Below are positions 37,086 through 46,380 of a stretch of DNA of 64,000 bases, piece after piece. Made by a program: the position numbers and the translations under genes. The notes below the pieces were generated by a model. The model was given only the letters and a program-made list of their open reading frames with translations, made no database searches and was not told the origin of the DNA. Positions within the stretch are counted from its first letter, which is position 1. Each line of letters opens with the position of its first letter. Source of the stretch: Helicobacter ganmani (lineage in GTDB: Bacteria > Campylobacterota > Campylobacteria > Campylobacterales > Helicobacteraceae); NCBI RefSeq assembly GCF_003364315.1, contig NZ_NXLS01000009.1:1-64000 (forward strand), written 5' to 3'.

Positions 37086-37106
37086 AAAATTATAATAATC
37101 ATTACT
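37086..37106. promoter_or_regulatory. Fur-box-like site 1
   Basis: TATAATAATCATTACT closely matches the centre of the Fur consensus GATAATGATAATCATTATC. It lies 36 bases from the receptor start, consistent with iron repression of that operon. Confidence 0.6.
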
Positions 37107-37145
37107 AAAATTAAAATAAATTTTGCTTTTTTATTGCATTAATAA

Positions 37146-37166
37146 CTAATAATAATCATTTTTATT
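37146..37166. promoter_or_regulatory. Fur-box-like site 2
   Basis: TAATAATAATCATTTTTATTA, a second match to the Fur consensus, 59 bases before the exbB start. The two sites together could control both divergent operons. Confidence 0.55.
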
Positions 37167-37224
37167 ATTTTATAAGCTTTAAAGTTTCATAATTTTGAAA
37201 ATTACTTTTATGAAAGGAAAATTT

Positions 37225-37659
37225 ATGGAAATTCTTAAATCCTATGTGGATATTCTCATCTTTACAATTCTTGGATTAATGGCATTTATAGCTCTTTGGT
37301 GCGTGATTGAGAGGCTATTGTTTTTTAGAAAACTTGAGCTAAAAAACTTCAACACTCAAGAAAACTTTGAAGCAGCCATTACAGAAAATCTAACAACATT
37401 GCATATTATTTATTCTAATGCTCCTTATGTTGGACTGCTTGGCACGGTGATTGGCATTATGATTACCTTTTACGATATGGGGCTTAGTGGAAATATTGAT
37501 GTCAAATCCATTGTAATGGGGCTTTCTTTGGCATTAAAAGCCACTGCACTTGGGCTACTTGTTGCGATTCCATCTCTTATTAGCTACAACGCACTTTTTA
37601 GAAAAGTCAGCCTCTTAAACAATGATTATAAAGCAAATACAAAGAATCCACGATGTTAA
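37225..37659 (+). CDS. exbB: TonB-system energiser ExbB
   Basis: 144 residues, three hydrophobic helices. The second and third carry YVGLLGTVIGIMITFYDMG and VIM-type helices typical of MotA/TolQ/ExbB proton channels. The start at 37225 is preferred because AAAGGAAAA lies 7 bases upstream; two earlier in-frame ATGs (37195 and 37210) lack a good site. With ExbD and TonB it turns the proton gradient into motion of the receptor plug. It overlaps exbD by 7 bases. Confidence 0.9.
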   Translation: MEILKSYVDILIFTILGLMAFIALWCVIERLLFFRKLELKNFNTQENFEAAITENLTTLHIIYSNAPYVGLLGTVIGIMITFYDMGLSGNIDVKSIVMGLSLALKATALGLLVAIPSLISYNALFRKVSLLNNDYKANTKNPRC

Positions 37660-38042
37660 AAATTCAACATTCAGAGGGACTAAATATTGTTCCTTTTATT
37701 GATGTCATTTTAGTTTTACTTGCAATGGTGTTGAGCATTTCTACCTTTATTGCGCACGGAGAGATAAAAATAGAATTGCCTAAATCTGATTCAAGTATGC
37801 AATCTTCTAATGATTCCAACAAAATCCAAATCCTTATTAACGCACAAGATGTTTATTACTTGGAAGACAAAGAAACCACACTTGAGGAGATTCAAAAAAG
37901 AATTAATACTTTGGATAAACAAACAATTGTGGAACTCAAAAGTGATAAAAATGCAACTTTTAATAGTTTTGTGCAAATCATTGATATTTTAAGAACAAAT
38001 CATCACGAGAATTTTCAAATCATTACCGAGAAAAACCAATGA
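37653..38042 (+). CDS. exbD: TonB-system energiser ExbD
   Basis: 129 residues. One N-terminal transmembrane helix (about 11-32, FIDVILVLLAMVLSIST) contains the essential Asp that carries protons. A periplasmic domain follows. It overlaps exbB by 7 bases and tonB by 4, a tight operon. Confidence 0.92.
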   Translation: MLKIQHSEGLNIVPFIDVILVLLAMVLSISTFIAHGEIKIELPKSDSSMQSSNDSNKIQILINAQDVYYLEDKETTLEEIQKRINTLDKQTIVELKSDKNATFNSFVQIIDILRTNHHENFQIITEKNQ

Positions 38043-38692
38043 ATGCACTTTCAACTCACAAAGCCCAAGCTTTTTATTTAACAACTCTTTGTTTTCTACC
38101 TTTAGTCATAGGATTTTTTAACTACTTCCTAATTTTTAAAATTAATCCTAAAAATCAAGAAAATTTTACGCTTAGTATGCAACAATTTATTGCACAATCC
38201 TATATTGCTCACCCTCAACAATCCGCACAACAACCATATATGGAAAACAAGAAACCGATTCCAAAAAAACACAAAATACATAAAAAACACAAACACATAA
38301 GAGACAAATCATTTTCTCAAAACCAAACAACCACTCAACCTCAAAACAACACAAACCCCGTATCTCCTTCAAATACAAGCGGAACAGAAACGCAATTTTT
38401 CTCCTATGGCAAAGACAATAATCCTTTTTTAAAAGCTGTAAAATTAGCGATTGATAGTGCCACCACTTATCCAAGACAAGCAAGAAAAATACGCATACAA
38501 GGAAAGGTTTTGGTGGAATTCCTATGGACCCAACAAAAACAATTAAAGGATTTAAAAATTATTAAAAGTTCAGGATATGAGATTTTGGATAAAAATACGC
38601 TCCAAACCATACAAAGAGCTTCGGTTGATTTTCCAGTTTATACAAATAATGTGCGCTTGCAGATTCCTATTATTTATCAGTTAAAAGATTAA
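38039..38692 (+). CDS. tonB: TonB protein
   Basis: 217 residues. A membrane anchor (about 14-33) is followed by a Lys/His/Pro-rich stretch (KKPIPKKHKIHKKHKH) that spans the periplasm, a Gln/Asn/Thr-rich linker and the C-terminal TonB domain (about 130-217, YPRQARKIRIQGKVLVEFLW and SGYEILDKNTLQTIQRA). It transmits force to the receptor encoded on the opposite strand. Confidence 0.9.
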   Translation: MNALSTHKAQAFYLTTLCFLPLVIGFFNYFLIFKINPKNQENFTLSMQQFIAQSYIAHPQQSAQQPYMENKKPIPKKHKIHKKHKHIRDKSFSQNQTTTQPQNNTNPVSPSNTSGTETQFFSYGKDNNPFLKAVKLAIDSATTYPRQARKIRIQGKVLVEFLWTQQKQLKDLKIIKSSGYEILDKNTLQTIQRASVDFPVYTNNVRLQIPIIYQLKD

Positions 38693-38722
38693 ATTCCCAA
38701 ATGCCTTAAAGCATTTGGGAAT
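38693..38722. terminator. bidirectional terminator between tonB and nrfA
   Basis: A perfect 12-bp stem: ATTCCCAAATGC, loop CTTAAA, GCATTTGGGAAT. Read on the minus strand it is followed by TTTAATCTTTT, so it ends nrfA well; on the plus strand the T-run is poor. It sits exactly between two converging genes. Confidence 0.75.
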
Positions 38723-38727
38723 AAGCA

Positions 38728-40581
38728 TTAATACGCAGAAGTTTTAGAATCAATTACCTTATAGTTATAAGGTTTGTTATTTTTATCCAATTCCATTAAT
38801 TCTTTTGGAGCTGGACCATTGATTTCTTCGTGTTTATAATAACGTTCTCCTGCTTTATGTCCATTCAAATCCACTTTATAAATAATCTCACCCGGATTAT
38901 ACTTTTGAATCTCCTCGAAACCTAAATTAGAGGTTTTAAAATCTTTGATTCCATTTGCATTTGCGATTTCAACAAGTTTTGTTTGCCCCATTCTAGCCAT
39001 TTCAACTGCTTGAAGTAACATTCTACTTGCCTCTCTTGGATTGTGGAATCCTGTGGAGTTTTCCGCACCCACGAAGTCGCCTCTCATTTGTCCTTTGCGA
39101 TGAAGCTCTAATGGCTCTTTTAAAGCCGCAGAAATCTTTTTATCATCTACTTTGCCATCCGTTTGAAAAGCAGGCAATGCACCAAGTTTCTCACGCATAA
39201 CTTTAATGTCTTCAATTAAACTAACCGTTGCATATTCTGCACTTCTTAAATCAAATGCAATGGATTTTTGAATATCAAAAATTTGCGCTTTTAAATACTC
39301 TTCGCTTTGTGTATGGCAAGTTTTGCACGCAGCGTTAATATCTTGCAATGGAGAGGTGATATTGTGTTCTGTCATTTTCTTCGCTCCTTTGCGCTTATAG
39401 GGCATATGACAATCCGCACAACTTACGCCATTTGCTGCATGGACACCACCGCTAAAAAGCTCTGTCTCTGGGTGTTGGATTTTTAACATCGGGGCTTTAG
39501 TGATTTTATGTTGCCAATCTTGGGCAAAAATATCACGCACTTTTTCATAATGCTCATCAAACATTTCAATTCTAAAAGGCTCATTTTTCTTCCAAGCACT
39601 CCAAGGAAATACCAATTCTAAGCCTGCAACTTCAATTTCAGTGGGCTCGTTGCCATTTCTCCAAGAATCAAACTCATCATAAGTTTTTTGTGTGCCATTC
39701 CACCACTTTTGTGTAGAATCATTCGCAATAGATTCTCCCATCACCTTAACTTTTGTGCCTGTTGGTTTAAAGTAATATTCTACGTGGCATTGTGAGCAAA
39801 CGAGTGTGCGCATTTCATCGCGACTTGCTTTGATTCCTGTTACAGGGTCTTTTTCATAACCACGACTTACAAGTGCATTAATTGCAGCCTGACGCGTTAA
39901 ACGCAACTGCATATCATTTGGATTATGACAATCCGCACAAGTTACCCCCATTCTTTTACCGCCATGCGGTCCGCTATGTGCTTCAGAGTTTGGCTCAATT
40001 CCATTGACTGCTGGGACATTTTTAATCATCGTCCAATATTTCGTAGAGTTAAAAGAAATCCATTTTTCCTCTGGGGTATTTCCGATTCCAACATTTTTAA
40101 GTAACCAAGGGCTCCAACCACTATGACAATTCATGCAAGCCGTAGGTTGTCCGCCAAATCCTGCAAAGCCATGTGCATTTAGAAAATCTTTATTATTTCT
40201 TGCTGTATCCATTTGATCTACTTGAATCCAAAAATGCCCTCTCTCCTCATTTGCGTCAATGCTAAAAGGATAGCCCGCCCAAAGAATCGTAAGCTGTGGA
40301 TAACGAATCAATTTAGAATACGCCAAATTCCCACCAAATTCTGTTGAAATAGGAGCTTGCTTTTCTACCGTCAAATACATATCCAAATAATCCGGAAAAT
40401 TCTTGCCCCAATAGTCAAAAGTTGGATTTTCATCACTCATCTCTACAAAGCCCTTAGAGCTTAGCCCACCTGTGCTTTCTGCTTGTTTCTTGCTAATATC
40501 AGAGTTTAGCCAAAGCATTCCAGAAATCACAATTAAAACAATCACCACCAAAATTGGCATTAAAGGCGATTTTTTTTGCAT
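38728..40581 (-). CDS. nrfA: cytochrome c nitrite reductase, catalytic subunit
   Basis: 617 residues with an N-terminal membrane anchor/signal (about 8-25). There are five CxxCH haem sites at about 149, 215, 262, 388 and 419. The first, which in most NrfA proteins is CxxCK and holds the catalytic haem, is CMNCH here, as known for some Campylobacter enzymes. Downstream residues CHVEYYF and GGVHAANG are near the active site. It reduces nitrite to ammonia in the periplasm with electrons from NrfH. The length is greater than the usual 470-510 residues because of extra N- and C-terminal parts. Confidence 0.95.
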   Translation of the reverse strand: MQKKSPLMPILVVIVLIVISGMLWLNSDISKKQAESTGGLSSKGFVEMSDENPTFDYWGKNFPDYLDMYLTVEKQAPISTEFGGNLAYSKLIRYPQLTILWAGYPFSIDANEERGHFWIQVDQMDTARNNKDFLNAHGFAGFGGQPTACMNCHSGWSPWLLKNVGIGNTPEEKWISFNSTKYWTMIKNVPAVNGIEPNSEAHSGPHGGKRMGVTCADCHNPNDMQLRLTRQAAINALVSRGYEKDPVTGIKASRDEMRTLVCSQCHVEYYFKPTGTKVKVMGESIANDSTQKWWNGTQKTYDEFDSWRNGNEPTEIEVAGLELVFPWSAWKKNEPFRIEMFDEHYEKVRDIFAQDWQHKITKAPMLKIQHPETELFSGGVHAANGVSCADCHMPYKRKGAKKMTEHNITSPLQDINAACKTCHTQSEEYLKAQIFDIQKSIAFDLRSAEYATVSLIEDIKVMREKLGALPAFQTDGKVDDKKISAALKEPLELHRKGQMRGDFVGAENSTGFHNPREASRMLLQAVEMARMGQTKLVEIANANGIKDFKTSNLGFEEIQKYNPGEIIYKVDLNGHKAGERYYKHEEINGPAPKELMELDKNNKPYNYKVIDSKTSAY

Positions 40582-40599
40582 TTTAACCTCCTAAATAAT

Positions 40600-41109
40600 T
40601 TAAAAACCTCGTTTATGTCCTACGCCTGTATGGCAAGAAACACAACTAAGAGACTCATTCCCGTGTGGATTAGTCGTAGGATTCACGACATTACTCACCA
40701 TTTCGCTATGGCAACGCACGCAATTATCTTGAATCATTCCTTTAGATTTTTGTGTTGCACTCAAATTTGTTGGCAACACATCTAGTTTAAAGGTAAATGC
40801 ATACGCGTGCCCTATTCCACTTTCCGCTTTTGCAATCCACTTCTCTACAAAACTATGCGGTAAATGGCAATCATTACAAGTTGCACGTGGTTTTCCAGCA
40901 ATCTTTTTTGAATGCGAGCTTTTCAACCAATCATTATAAACATCATTCATAATATGGCAATTATTACAAGCTTCACTTTCATTGCTGAAATATGACATAC
41001 CTTTTGCATTATAGAAAGTATATAGCCCTATAATACAAGCAAATAGACACAAAACCCCTAACAACAAAGCGACAAATGAGAGCGGTTTTTTAGGTTCTTT
41101 ACCGTTCAA
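40600..41109 (-). CDS. nrfH: tetrahaem quinol dehydrogenase NrfH
   Basis: 169 residues. One N-terminal transmembrane helix (about 10-33) and four CxxCH motifs at about 48 (CNNCH), 78 (CNDCH), 130 (CVRCH) and 156 (CVSCH). It takes electrons from menaquinol and passes them to NrfA. The frame begins with TTG, supported by AAAGGAG ten bases upstream. The gap to nrfA is 18 bases. Confidence 0.93.
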   Translation of the reverse strand: MNGKEPKKPLSFVALLLGVLCLFACIIGLYTFYNAKGMSYFSNESEACNNCHIMNDVYNDWLKSSHSKKIAGKPRATCNDCHLPHSFVEKWIAKAESGIGHAYAFTFKLDVLPTNLSATQKSKGMIQDNCVRCHSEMVSNVVNPTTNPHGNESLSCVSCHTGVGHKRGF

Positions 41110-41171
41110 TAGACGCTCCTTTTAGTATTTTTTGAATCCAAAATCATTCAAAGATTCTAAATTCAAGGACA

Positions 41172-41179
41172 TTATTTTA
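41172..41179 (-). promoter_or_regulatory. -10-like element of nrfHA
   Basis: On the minus strand AAAATAAT lies about 30 bases downstream of the FNR-like site. A transcription start near 41167 would put that site at -41.5, the position used by class II activators. Confidence 0.35.
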
Positions 41180-41201
41180 ATTTTATTTTCTACAAAACTC
41201 C

Positions 41202-41215
41202 TTGACTTAAATCAA
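41202..41215. promoter_or_regulatory. FNR/CRP-family binding site upstream of nrfH
   Basis: TTGAC-TTAA-ATCAA matches the FNR consensus TTGAT-N4-ATCAA with one mismatch. It lies 93 bases before the nrfH start. In Campylobacter/Helicobacter a CRP/FNR-type regulator (such as NssR or a homologue) could bind; which one is unknown. Confidence 0.55.
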
Positions 41216-41274
41216 AAAGTAAATAGTTGGTAAATAGAATTGTAAAAGAGAAGTAGAATGAAAGTGAAAAGCTT

Positions 41275-41305
41275 AAAAAACCCTCAAGGGAAACTTGAGA
41301 GTTTT
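41275..41305 (-). terminator. terminator of the aspA-dcuA operon
   Basis: Minus strand CTCAAG-TTTCC-CTTGAG, extended by flanking A/T pairs with one mismatch, followed by GGTTTTTT. It begins a few bases after the dcuA stop. Confidence 0.75.
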
Positions 41306-41310
41306 AGAAT

Positions 41311-42657
41311 TTATACAAAAGCAACTGCAACGAATCCTAAGATAACGCTAAAGGCAATCGCTAAAACGCCGGGAATCAAGAATGCGTGGTTAAAGATATA
41401 ATGCCCGATTCTTGTTGAACCTGTATCGTCCATTTGCACCGCACCAAGTAATGTAGGATAAGTTGGCAATACAAACAAAGCAGAAACCGCAGCAAAAGAA
41501 GCAACAATCATATAAGAATCGCCCGGATTTGCAACACTAATACCTAGAGCTGTAATCACCACAGGTGTAATTGCTTTTGCAGTGGCTGCTTGAGAATACA
41601 ACAAGGTAGCCGCAAAGAAATAAGCAACTGCCAATAAAGCTGGAATCTGTTTAACCAAATCGCTAGACAATTCACCAATTTGTGTTTTATAACCATCTAC
41701 AAATGTATTTCCAAGCCAAGCAACACCAAGCACGCACACACACGCAATCATACCAGATTTAAATACGCTCGAATCTGCAATTTTACCTACTTCAATTTTG
41801 CAAAGAATGGTGATAAAAGTCGCTACCCCGAGCATAAAACTCATAATCGCTGCATCTCTAGGCACGACAACATTTTCAATAAAGACAGGTTTGCCACCAA
41901 TTTTTGAAATTGCAGTCGCATACAAAACAACAGCCAAAACGCCAATAAGGAAAATCCCAACAGAAAGTTTTGCACCTTCTTTAAGTTGCATATTTTGCGC
42001 ACCTACTGCTGGTTTTACTAAACCTTTTGCTAATCTATCTTGATATACAGGGTCTGAACTCAAGTCAAGATTTGAGAACATTGTAACCACAAACGCTGTT
42101 AGCATACAACCAATAAATGTAGTTGGAATCCAAATAGCCAAAAGAAGTGGATAACTCCAACCAAGTGGCTCTAGCGCACCGGTCATATATACAACTGCCG
42201 CACTTACAGGGCTTGCAGTAATTGCGATTTGACTTGCAACTACCGCAATAGAAAGCGGTGCAGAAGGTTTAATATTTTGCTCTTTTGCTACTTCCACGAT
42301 AACAGGAATCATAGAAAATGCAGTGTGCCCAGTCCCCGCCAAAATTGTCAAGAAGTAAGTAACGGTTGGAGCAAGATAGTTGATATATTTTGGATTGGAA
42401 CGCAAGATTCTCTCTGCAATTTGCACTAAATAATCTAAGCCTCCTGCAAGCTGCATTGCAGAAATTGCTGCAATAACAGACATAATAATCAAGATAACAT
42501 CCCATGGAATCGCACCAGGCTTCATACCAAGGCAAAGCCCTAAAATCACAACACCTAAACCACCGGCATAACCGATTCCAATCCCTCCAAGTCTAATCCC
42601 TACAAAAATCGCGCCAAGCAGCACAATCACTTGCAGAATAAGCATTAACATTTCCAT
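41311..42657 (-). CDS. dcuA: anaerobic C4-dicarboxylate transporter DcuA
   Basis: 448 residues with about ten to twelve hydrophobic segments, including GYAGGLGVVILGLCLG, GTGHTAFSMIPVIVEVA and SIAVVASQIAITASPVSAAVVYM. It exchanges aspartate, fumarate or succinate across the inner membrane during anaerobic or microaerobic growth. It is 9 bases downstream of aspA, so imported aspartate can be turned to fumarate and the succinate product exported. Confidence 0.95.
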   Translation of the reverse strand: MEMLMLILQVIVLLGAIFVGIRLGGIGIGYAGGLGVVILGLCLGMKPGAIPWDVILIIMSVIAAISAMQLAGGLDYLVQIAERILRSNPKYINYLAPTVTYFLTILAGTGHTAFSMIPVIVEVAKEQNIKPSAPLSIAVVASQIAITASPVSAAVVYMTGALEPLGWSYPLLLAIWIPTTFIGCMLTAFVVTMFSNLDLSSDPVYQDRLAKGLVKPAVGAQNMQLKEGAKLSVGIFLIGVLAVVLYATAISKIGGKPVFIENVVVPRDAAIMSFMLGVATFITILCKIEVGKIADSSVFKSGMIACVCVLGVAWLGNTFVDGYKTQIGELSSDLVKQIPALLAVAYFFAATLLYSQAATAKAITPVVITALGISVANPGDSYMIVASFAAVSALFVLPTYPTLLGAVQMDDTGSTRIGHYIFNHAFLIPGVLAIAFSVILGFVAVAFV

Positions 42658-42666
42658 TCTTTTTCC

Positions 42667-44073
42667 TTATTTTTTTGATTTCATTTGTGGATTTAGCATA
42701 TTTTTTGGGTCTAAGATTTTATCAATCTCTTCTTTTGGTAAATATCCTCTCTCCAAGCAAATATCCGCTACTGATTTGCCTGTCTGCAACGCTTCTTTTG
42801 CCATACTAGCGGATTTTTCATAGCCCAACACAGGGTTAAACGCTGTTACGATTCCAATAGAATTAAGCACTGCATTTTTGCAAGCTTCCGGATTTGCAGT
42901 CAAATCTTTGATAGCCTTTTGAGCTAAAGTTCTCATTGCATTTTCCAAAACTATTACAGAATTAAAAAGTGCGTAGGCAATACCGGGCTCAAACGCATTT
43001 AACTCAAACTCTCCTCTTTCACTACAAAGCATAATCGTTACATCATTTCCGATGACTTCATAGCAAGCCTCTCCCACAACTTCGCAAATTACAGGATTCA
43101 CTTTGCCGGGCATAATAGAGCTTCCGGGCTGCATTTTTGGCAAATTCACTTCGCCAAGTCCGCATCTAGGACCGCTATTCATTAATCTTATATCGTTTGC
43201 AATTTTAGAAAGTCTCACTGCAGCAGTTTTTAGTGCGCCGCTGACATGCACGAAATCCGCAGTATCTTGTGTCGCAGCGATAAAGTCCTCTGCAGGCTTA
43301 AATTCTACTCCTGTGATTTCTTTTAGTTTTTTCTCTACGACAAATTTATAATCTGGGTGGCAGTTGATTCCTGTTCCAATCGCAGTTGCACCCATATTAA
43401 GCACCGCCATAGATTCTCTTGCTGCTTTGATTTTTGCAATATCACTTTTGATATAACTTGCAAACGCATTAAATGTATTTCCAAGTGTTGTTGGTACAGC
43501 ATCTTCTAACTCTGTGCGTCCCATTTTGATAATATCTTTCCATTCTTTTGCTTTTTTCTCAAGCTCTTTTTTAAGCTCTTCCATTGCCTCAAGTAAATGT
43601 CCTAATTTCTCGTGAGTTGCAACTTTGATAGAGCTTGGATAGGTATCATTCGTGGATTGTCCCAAATTGGTATGGTCATTAGGGTGAAGATATTGATATT
43701 CTCCCTTTTTATGTCCCATACTTTCCAATGCAATGTTAGTAATGACTTCATTAACATTCATATTAGTAGATGTTCCAGCACCTCCTTGCATCATATCCAC
43801 GACAAATTGGTCAATAAATTCACCATTAATCAATCTATCCGCGGCTTTTGCAATTGCATCTGCTTTTTGTGCATCAAGCACTCCTACTTCTTTGTTTGCT
43901 AATGCAGCTGCTTTTTTAATTTGTGCAAACGCCTTGACAAAAAAAGGATAGTTTTTGAGCGTTCTTCCAGTCATTTTGAAGTTTTCCACAGCTCTAAAAG
44001 TCTGCACTCCATAATACACAGAATCGTCAATTTCTAACTCACCAATGAAGTCATGTTCTTTTCTAGTTCCCAT
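42667..44073 (-). CDS. aspA: aspartate ammonia-lyase
   Basis: 468 residues, fumarase/aspartase superfamily. The flexible SS loop with the catalytic Ser is in GSSIMPGKVNPV (about residues 317-328), and MGRTELEDAVPTTLG and GIGTGIN-type motifs precede it. It deaminates aspartate to fumarate, the electron acceptor for fumarate reductase. The start ATG is preceded by GAGG. It is first in the operon with dcuA. Confidence 0.96.
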   Translation of the reverse strand: MGTRKEHDFIGELEIDDSVYYGVQTFRAVENFKMTGRTLKNYPFFVKAFAQIKKAAALANKEVGVLDAQKADAIAKAADRLINGEFIDQFVVDMMQGGAGTSTNMNVNEVITNIALESMGHKKGEYQYLHPNDHTNLGQSTNDTYPSSIKVATHEKLGHLLEAMEELKKELEKKAKEWKDIIKMGRTELEDAVPTTLGNTFNAFASYIKSDIAKIKAARESMAVLNMGATAIGTGINCHPDYKFVVEKKLKEITGVEFKPAEDFIAATQDTADFVHVSGALKTAAVRLSKIANDIRLMNSGPRCGLGEVNLPKMQPGSSIMPGKVNPVICEVVGEACYEVIGNDVTIMLCSERGEFELNAFEPGIAYALFNSVIVLENAMRTLAQKAIKDLTANPEACKNAVLNSIGIVTAFNPVLGYEKSASMAKEALQTGKSVADICLERGYLPKEEIDKILDPKNMLNPQMKSKK

Positions 44074-44203
44074 GATAACCTCTTCTGTAAAAAATTAAAA
44101 TTTTAAAGATTAACCTTGAATAATCTTTAATAAATTGATATTACACTTAATATATTTGTAGTTTGATAAAATCTAATATATAAAACAAAATTTTTATAAT
44201 TTT

Positions 44204-45553
44204 TTAATAATTTTTCAAAATACCTTGCTTGCACTCATATAAAATGATTCCAAAAGAAACAAAAGTTGCACATAAAGTTCCCAATGGATAAGAAAGAATC
44301 ACACCATTAAATCCATACATTTTGGGTAGAATCATCACAAAACAAAGCGCAAAAAGTAAAGTATAGGAAAAAGTAATCACAAAGGAACTGAACGTGCGCT
44401 GAATGGATTGAAAGAAAATCGCACTCACAATATTAACACCCAACAAAATATAGCCCAAAAAATAAAATTTCATTGCATTTTGTGTATCACTCAACAAGCT
44501 TGCATCACGCATTGCAATGTCATTTGGCAAAAACCAAGCAATCAAAAAAGGAGAGAAAACAAAAGTCAAAAAATAAAGTGTGATTCCACCTCCAAAGCTA
44601 AAAACTAAACCAAAGTTAAACACTCTTCGCACGCGCTCCATTAATCCTGCACCATAGTTAAAACTTGCAATGGGTTGCACACCTTGCGCCATAGAAAGCA
44701 GAATCGTAAAAGGAATAATCCCCACATACATTAAAACACTATAAATTGCGATTCCTCTATCTCCCGCAATTTCTGCAATCGTATGGTTAAAGATTAACAT
44801 CATAATGCTCACGCTAATCTCTGAACTACTTTGTGGGATTCCATTTTTAGTTGCACTTAAAAGCGCGTAAATATCAAATGTCCTGATGAGATATAAATCT
44901 CCTTTTTTGCGCAAGAAATGTTGTAGTAAAATGCACATTCCAATCCCGTGTCCAAGCAATGTGGCTAATGCACTACTTGCGATTCCAAGCTCTAATATAA
45001 ATAAAAAAATATAATTCAGCACAATATTTGCCAATGAACCTACAATCATTGCAATCATCGCGAGCACTGGCTGTTTATCGTTAATTGCAAAAATATCTAA
45101 CATCGGGTGCAAAATGATGATGAATGCCCCAAGATAAATGACTTCGGTATAATGCCGCACAAGTGGCAAAAGTGTCGCGCTACTACCAAGCATTAGTGCA
45201 ATAGAATCGCTATAAAAATACAACACAATCCCACCAATAAGGCTTGTGCTTAATGCAAAATAAAACACACTGCTAAACACAATCCTCGCACGAAAGGCTT
45301 TCCCGCGTCCCAAAAAATAGGAAGCCATTGCCGCAGCACCCACGCTAAAGAGCAATTCAAAAGCAATAAGAATCGGAAAAATAGGCCAAGCAATTCCAAT
45401 CGCTGCCAACGCATTTTCTCCAAGCTTCTTACCCACAAAGATTCCATCAATCGTGGAATAGGTAGAAAGAGCAAGCATAGCAATAAGTGAGGGCAAAAAA
45501 TAACTTAAAAATAATTTTGGAATTGCTGCCGTTTTGAGGTTAAGCTTTTTCAT
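44204..45553 (-). CDS. MATE family efflux transporter
   Basis: 449 residues, twelve hydrophobic segments arranged as two halves. Family motifs LSTYSTIDGIFVGKKLGENALAAIGIAWP and SFNYGAGLMERVRRVFNFG are present. It would export cationic drugs or metabolites in exchange for sodium or protons. It lies alone on the minus strand; no regulator is next to it. Confidence 0.88.
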   Translation of the reverse strand: MKKLNLKTAAIPKLFLSYFLPSLIAMLALSTYSTIDGIFVGKKLGENALAAIGIAWPIFPILIAFELLFSVGAAAMASYFLGRGKAFRARIVFSSVFYFALSTSLIGGIVLYFYSDSIALMLGSSATLLPLVRHYTEVIYLGAFIIILHPMLDIFAINDKQPVLAMIAMIVGSLANIVLNYIFLFILELGIASSALATLLGHGIGMCILLQHFLRKKGDLYLIRTFDIYALLSATKNGIPQSSSEISVSIMMLIFNHTIAEIAGDRGIAIYSVLMYVGIIPFTILLSMAQGVQPIASFNYGAGLMERVRRVFNFGLVFSFGGGITLYFLTFVFSPFLIAWFLPNDIAMRDASLLSDTQNAMKFYFLGYILLGVNIVSAIFFQSIQRTFSSFVITFSYTLLFALCFVMILPKMYGFNGVILSYPLGTLCATFVSFGIILYECKQGILKNY

Positions 45554-45616
45554 TTTGTGAATTTCCCTGTGTTTTTGTGGATTCTATCACAACTTTGCTT
45601 TACAAAGTCGGAATCC

Positions 45617-46336
45617 CTAAAGCGTCCTTGCAAACTCCAACGCAGCTTCCTTGCTAACTTTGGGAGAAAGCAAAATCTCTGCTTCTGCCCCCAAAAGCTC
45701 CCTTGCACATTTTTGCGTCGTCTCCCCAATACATAATGCGATAAAACTAGAATCCCAAGCGAAATTAAGCAAAAACGCCCTAATATGCGAGGGTGCGCTG
45801 AAAAAGATTACACAATCTCTTGTCAAAGGTTCTTTTTGCGATTCTTGCAATTGGCGCGGTGAAGTTTCATAAAGAATAGATTGTTGTAGCGAGATTCCCG
45901 CGCTTGCTAAGATTTGTGGAAGCTTTGAAGCAATTTTATGCGCCCGAATAAAGAGAGGCTTTTTGCCCTGCAAATGTGGAATCAACTCTCTTGCAAACTC
46001 CTCGCCATACGCACGACTTGCGCTAAAGAAAGGCTTAAGGTTTAAGCTTTTTAAGGCTTCGTTACAGCCGCTACCTAGAGTAAAACTAGGCAGATTCCGC
46101 CACCTCTGCATTGCCTCTACTGCATTAGGCAAGGATTCTAAATTTTTCTTTAGCGCAAAAATGGCGTTTTTTGAAGTAAAAATCAAAGAATCGCACGAAA
46201 AAAATTTCTCTAAAACCGCGCAATCCAAAAGTGTTTTTATCTCTAAAAGTGGCAAAATTATAATGGATTCCTTTAATTCCTTACCAAATCTTTGCAAATC
46301 GGGAGGCATTTTTGTGATATAATAAATCGTTCTCAT
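45617..46336 (-). CDS. hemD: uroporphyrinogen-III synthase
   Basis: 239 residues. It closes and isomerises the linear tetrapyrrole to uroporphyrinogen III in haem synthesis. The sequence is poorly conserved as usual; FTSKNAIFALKKN (about residues 53-65) and FFSAPSHIRAFLLNF (about 174-188) are typical of the two-domain fold. The product feeds the haem needed for the cytochromes in this window. It diverges from the rhodanese gene. Confidence 0.8.
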   Translation of the reverse strand: MRTIYYITKMPPDLQRFGKELKESIIILPLLEIKTLLDCAVLEKFFSCDSLIFTSKNAIFALKKNLESLPNAVEAMQRWRNLPSFTLGSGCNEALKSLNLKPFFSASRAYGEEFARELIPHLQGKKPLFIRAHKIASKLPQILASAGISLQQSILYETSPRQLQESQKEPLTRDCVIFFSAPSHIRAFLLNFAWDSSFIALCIGETTQKCARELLGAEAEILLSPKVSKEAALEFARTL

Positions 46337-46380
46337 TTGTTAATTTTAACAAAATTTTATAAAAATTCAAGAGGCAAATA

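Noticed and set aside
42229-42535. Frames overlapping dcuA in other registers
   Set aside because: Low-quality shadows with no start site; dcuA is intact.
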